Notes under the pieces: generated by a model
Database searches by the model: none
What the model was told of the DNA's origin: nothing
What the model saw: the letters and a program-made list of their open reading frames with translations, nothing else
Position numbers and translations under genes: made by a program
Shown here: in pieces, positions 5,149 through 7,908 of the stretch
Position numbering within the stretch: position 1 is the first letter of the stretch
Layout: every line of letters starts with the position of its first letter
Source of the DNA: Phycisphaerae bacterium
Lineage (GTDB): Bacteria; Planctomycetota; Phycisphaerae; UBA1845
Length of the DNA stretch: 7,908 nucleotides
Direction of reading: 5' to 3'
NCBI GenBank assembly: GCA_021604825.1
Contig: BQJS01000214.1
Coordinates: 1 to 7,908, forward strand

Positions 5149-5949
5149 ATGAATGAAGATCTGATCCGTTCCATGCTCAGTAGCGTCCAAAGCGGTGAAT
5201 TGCCCGTGTCAGACGCCGTCGAGCGATTGCGCACGCTTCCGTTTGAAGACCTTGGATTCGCCACCATCGATCATCATCGTGATCTGCGGTGCGGCGTGGG
5301 TGAGGTCATATTCTGCCAGGGCAAGACGCCGCAGCAGGTTCAATCGATCTTTGCGGTGTGCGCCCAACGTGGTGGCAATGTCCTAGCGACGCGAGCAGAA
5401 AAAGACGTAGCCCAACTCGTACTCCGTGAGTATCCCGATGCAAAGTACGACGAATTGGGGCGGACGATTGCGCTTCGGCAGGTCGAACCGAACTGGTCTG
5501 AATCGGAAGTGACGATAGTCACCGCCGGTACGAGTGATTTACCCGTTGCCCATGAAGCCCGCAATACGGCTGAGCATCTGGATCAACGCACGCGATTAAT
5601 CACCGACGTTGGTGTGGCCGGCTTGCATCGGTTGCTCGCCCATCACGAGGCGATTTCCGAAGCGAATGTAATCGTGGTGGTGGCGGGGATGGAGGGCGCG
5701 CTGGCTTCAGTTGTCGGCGGACTGGTCAGTTGCCCGGTGATCGCGGTTCCCACCAGCGTTGGATACGGGGCGAGTTTTGGCGGGCTGGCGGCGCTTCTGG
5801 CGATGCTCAATTCATGTGCGGCTGGCGTCACCGTGGTTAACATCGACAACGGATTCTCGGCTGGCTACTCTGCCGCGATGATCAACCGTAGAATCGGCGC
5901 GTCAGCCACTTCGAAGTCTTGTTCACAAACCGACGGAGGTCGGTCTTGA
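5149..5949 (+). CDS. larB: Nickel-pincer cofactor biosynthesis protein LarB
   Basis: LarB carboxylates the pyridinium ring of nicotinic acid adenine dinucleotide and releases AMP, the first step to the nickel-pincer nucleotide cofactor of lactate racemase (LarA-type) enzymes. The 266-residue product has a LarB N-terminal helical domain with 'RCGVGEVIFCQGKTPQQV', then a PurE-like AIR-carboxylase domain: 'VTAGTSDLPVAHEA', 'DVGVAGLHRLL', 'VVAGMEGALASVVGGL', 'PVIAVPTSVGYGASFGGLAALLAML' and 'NSCAAGVTVVNIDNGFSAGY'. Glu182 and Cys223 are 41 residues apart, matching the active-site Glu180 and Cys221 that I recall for the Lactobacillus enzyme. I chose the ATG at 5149; a GTG at 5089 would add 20 residues but lies in a hairpin loop. 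larC, larE and larA are not in this window. The gene overlaps nnrD by TTGA. Confidence 0.93.
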   Translation: MNEDLIRSMLSSVQSGELPVSDAVERLRTLPFEDLGFATIDHHRDLRCGVGEVIFCQGKTPQQVQSIFAVCAQRGGNVLATRAEKDVAQLVLREYPDAKYDELGRTIALRQVEPNWSESEVTIVTAGTSDLPVAHEARNTAEHLDQRTRLITDVGVAGLHRLLAHHEAISEANVIVVVAGMEGALASVVGGLVSCPVIAVPTSVGYGASFGGLAALLAMLNSCAAGVTVVNIDNGFSAGYSAAMINRRIGASATSKSCSQTDGGRS

Positions 5950-6812
5950 AACCCCAGCAGATTTCAGCAATTCCCAAAGTCCCGCAAAGGTCGGCAGACG
6001 CTCATAAAGGAACCGTGGGGCGTATCGTCGTTTTTGGCGGTTCGTGGGGCGAGGTAGGCATGGTGGGGGCGTCGGCGCTGGCTGCCAATGCGGCGCTGCG
6101 AAGTGGGGCGGGGCTCGTTCAAATCATTACCGAGCGCGAAGCAATGCCGATCGTGGCACCGCTCGCTCCGTGCGCAACGACGCGTTGCCTGCCTCCTGAC
6201 GGCGACTTAGCGAAGTTGGCTGTGGAATTCGGCGCTGACGTCGTGGCGATTGGTCCAGGACTGGGGCAGTCGATTCAGCCCGAGCGCATTGTGGCACTCC
6301 TTGAAAACTTCAGCGGCGGGATCGTTGTCGATGCCGACGCCCTTAACGCGTTGGCGAAAATGGGTGAGTGGATTGCACGCTGGCCCAAAAATGTAGTCAT
6401 CACGCCGCATCCCGGTGAATTGCGTCGCTTGCTTGAGGGGATGGGGATGTCTGAGCAGTGCGATAACAGCCGTATTGACGCAGCCAATGCACTGGCTCTT
6501 CGGACCAAAACAACCGTCGTCCTAAAAGGACAAGCAACAGTCGTCACCAATGGTGAGCAGTACTATGTCAATCAGACGGGAAACGCGGGAATGGCGACAG
6601 CTGGCACAGGCGACGTCTTGACGGGGATGATCGCGGCGCTGATGGGGCAGGGCCTGTCGGCGATCGATGCCGGTGTGCTTGGTGTGCATGCGCACGGGTT
6701 GGCTGGCGATGCGGCGGCTGCTCATTTTGGGCGTATTTCGATGACGGCGCTTGATTTGTTGGAATCGCTTGCGGAAGCGTTTTGCGACCTTGAGCACGAG
6801 GCGCAGCGCTAG
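5946..6812 (+). CDS. nnrD: ADP-dependent NAD(P)H-hydrate dehydratase NnrD (standalone)
   Basis: NnrD converts S-NADHX or S-NADPHX, the hydrated and inactive forms of NAD(P)H, back to NAD(P)H using ADP; it is a cytoplasmic metabolite-repair enzyme with a ribokinase-like fold. The 288 residues contain only this domain; the NnrE epimerase often fused to it is absent. Motifs in order are 'GRIVVFGGSWGEVGMVGA', 'ALRSGAGLVQI', 'AIGPGLG', 'GIVVDADALNAL', 'VVITPHPGELRRLLEG', 'TTVVLKGQATVV', and 'GNAGMATAGTGDVLTGMIAALMGQG' read in two parts, with catalytic Asp223. The start is TTG at 5946, set by a perfect GGAGGT (5935-5940) five nucleotides upstream; a TTG at 5919 lacks such a site. It overlaps the larB stop by four bases (TTGA), so its translation is probably coupled to larB. 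Confidence 0.94.
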   Translation: MKPQQISAIPKVPQRSADAHKGTVGRIVVFGGSWGEVGMVGASALAANAALRSGAGLVQIITEREAMPIVAPLAPCATTRCLPPDGDLAKLAVEFGADVVAIGPGLGQSIQPERIVALLENFSGGIVVDADALNALAKMGEWIARWPKNVVITPHPGELRRLLEGMGMSEQCDNSRIDAANALALRTKTTVVLKGQATVVTNGEQYYVNQTGNAGMATAGTGDVLTGMIAALMGQGLSAIDAGVLGVHAHGLAGDAAAAHFGRISMTALDLLESLAEAFCDLEHEAQR

Positions 6813-6864
6813 TGACGATCAGCACGTAATCGGACGTGTCGCCCGACCGTAATTCCTGTTTCCT

Positions 6865-6937
6865 CGTCATTCCCCCGGAAGCAGGAACCCACACCCCGCA
6901 GTACCCGTTCTGGACTCCCGCGTGCGCGGGAGTGACG
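6865..6937. repeat. REP/MITE-like palindromic intergenic element
   Basis: A 73-bp element begins CGTCATTCCC and ends GGGAGTGACG, so its ends form imperfect terminal inverted repeats of about 26 bp. Each half is itself a hairpin. The right half has a perfect 9-bp stem (ACTCCCGCG at 6914-6922 with CGCGGGAGT at 6925-6933), whereas the left half (about 6869-6888) is degenerate. This is the widespread 'TCATTCCCGCG...CGCGGGAATGACG' type of bacterial repeat, usually moved in trans by REP-associated or IS transposases. It lies between the convergent nnrD and trpB genes, where the strong stem could also end both transcripts. Confidence 0.75.
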
Positions 6938-6991
6938 AACCAGTTTTCACTCTCGCCAATTCCTGCCCGCCTAAATCATACGTTGTGGGGC

Positions 6992-7908
6992 TTAGCCGAT
7001 CTCGCGTCCCAGTACTCTTGCGGCTTCCATCACATCCTTGTCGCCACGACCCGATAGGTTGATCACGAGAATCTGATCCTTCGACATTTTTGGTGCCAAC
7101 TCCATGGCGTGGGCAACCGCGTGGGCCGACTCCAATGCCGGAATGATCCCTTCGGTTTCGCAAAGGGCGGTGAATCCTTTCAATGCGTGTTCGTCATCGA
7201 CGTTCGTGTATTCGACGCGCCCGATTGAATGCCAATAGGCGTGCTCGGGTCCGACGCCGGGATAATCCAAGCCAGCCGACACGGAATGTACCGGCATGGT
7301 TTGACCGTCGTCATCTTGAAGCACGTAGGTTTCCATCCCGTGCAATACGCCCACACGACCGGCTGACAGCGTGGCTGCATGAAGTCCCTTGCCAACCCCC
7401 GCGCCGCCCGCTTCAACGCCGACCAATTTGACCGACGTATCGTCGATCAGTGGTGCGAAGATGCCGGCTGCACTGCTCCCTCCGCCGACACAAGCCACCA
7501 CGCAATCGGGCAATCGTTGATACTGTGCCAACATCTGGGCGCGAAGCTCACGTCCTATGACCGATTGAAAATCGCGAACCATCACCGGAAACGGGTGCGG
7601 CCCCATCACGCTGCCGATGACGTAATGCGTTTCGCCGCAGGTCGCCATCCAGTCGCGCATCGCGGCGTTGATTGCATCCTTCAGCGTGCGTTGCCCTGAT
7701 TCAACAGGAATGCACTTCGCACCGAGCAATTCCATCCGAAACACGTTGAGCTTCTGTCGGCGTACGTCTTCAGCGCCCATGTAAATCTCGCATTCGATAC
7801 CAAGACGGGCGGCTGCGGTTGCCGTGGCGACGCCATGCTGCCCCGCACCGGTCTCGGCGATCACGCGTTTCTTGCCCATGCGTTGTGCGAGTAGCAGCTG
7901 CCCCAAAG
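6992..7908 (-). CDS. trpB: Tryptophan synthase beta chain TrpB (N-terminal part outside the window)
   Basis: TrpB joins indole and L-serine to make tryptophan in a PLP-dependent reaction, in a complex with TrpA. The window holds the last 305 codons; the open frame continues past 7908, and the first visible codons ([25 protein letters not shown]) are internal, so the TTG at 7904-7906 is a leucine codon, not a start. The PLP lysine lies beyond the edge. Visible motifs are '[17 protein letters not shown]' with the catalytic Glu, '[21 protein letters not shown]', the PLP-phosphate loop 'VGGGSSA', '[18 protein letters not shown]' and '[11 protein letters not shown]'. The phosphate loop has Ser where most TrpB proteins have Asn (GGGSNA). 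The stop is TAA at 6992-6994. No trpA follows; the next gene, nnrD, is convergent. Confidence 0.96.
   Translation of the reverse strand, partial: LGQLLLAQRMGKKRVIAETGAGQHGVATATAAARLGIECEIYMGAEDVRRQKLNVFRMELLGAKCIPVESGQRTLKDAINAAMRDWMATCGETHYVIGSVMGPHPFPVMVRDFQSVIGRELRAQMLAQYQRLPDCVVACVGGGSSAAGIFAPLIDDTSVKLVGVEAGGAGVGKGLHAATLSAGRVGVLHGMETYVLQDDDGQTMPVHSVSAGLDYPGVGPEHAYWHSIGRVEYTNVDDEHALKGFTALCETEGIIPALESAHAVAHAMELAPKMSKDQILVINLSGRGDKDVMEAARVLGREIG

Noticed and set aside
6836..7163. Open frames of 73 and 98 codons on opposite strands near nnrD and trpB
   Set aside because: Both owe much of their length to the REP-like repeat, and the minus-strand one also overlaps trpB. Proteins translated from such repeats are common annotation artefacts.
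7904..7906. TTG as the start of trpB
   Set aside because: TrpB homologues continue upstream through the PLP lysine region; this is an internal leucine codon and the gene is cut by the window edge.
1..7908. CRISPR arrays, tRNA/rRNA genes, prophage or IS genes
   Set aside because: I saw no regularly spaced repeats, cloverleaf sequences, transposase or phage motifs on either strand.

Overview
The window reads as chromosomal DNA from a planctomycete, most likely of the Phycisphaerae type. The main reason is the protein tail at the left edge: it ends in a dockerin/EF-hand-like loop (D-x-D-x-D-G-D-V-D-L-A-D) placed almost at the C-terminus, a habit of secreted planctomycete proteins. Moderate GC content, short mostly monocistronic units on both strands, two TTG start codons and a mix of Shine-Dalgarno-led and apparently leaderless starts fit this, but the lineage call is an inference. 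I see no prophage, IS element, CRISPR array, tRNA or rRNA.

Layout, left to right. Bases 1-138 are the 3' end of a secreted-type gene, followed by a strong bidirectional terminator (173-210) shared with a convergent DUF1579 gene (749 to 240). A divergent radical SAM gene of the COG0731 type follows (959-1825). The gap from 1826 to 2384 holds two tiny minus-strand ORFs (25 and 23 codons), the first with a near-perfect ribosome binding site, plus inverted repeats and a possible promoter. Next is a PANK4-like DUF89 phosphatase starting at TTG (2385-3467). Its stop codon directly abuts the stop of a convergent SMR-fold membrane protein (3863 to 3468). tsaD (4049-5065) has a good sigma-70-like promoter. 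A hairpin after tsaD separates it from a larB-nnrD pair (5149-6812) that overlaps by four bases (TTGA). A REP/MITE-like palindromic element (6865-6937) lies between nnrD and the convergent, truncated trpB (7908 to 6992).

How the genes relate. Most are housekeeping or cofactor genes. larB uses a nicotinamide dinucleotide to begin the nickel-pincer cofactor, nnrD repairs hydrated NAD(P)H, and the DUF89 protein belongs to a family that removes phosphate from damaged or surplus pantetheine phosphates. Three of the seven recognisable enzymes in the window therefore handle or clean up nucleotide or pantetheine cofactors. tsaD makes the t6A37 tRNA modification, and the radical SAM protein resembles tRNA-modifying wyosine synthases, although its substrate is unknown. 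Nothing here is a clear new multi-gene system. The parts least explained by known families are the two micro-ORFs at 1915-2078, the SMR protein with Asn in place of the proton-coupling Glu, and the predicted leaderless larB promoter.
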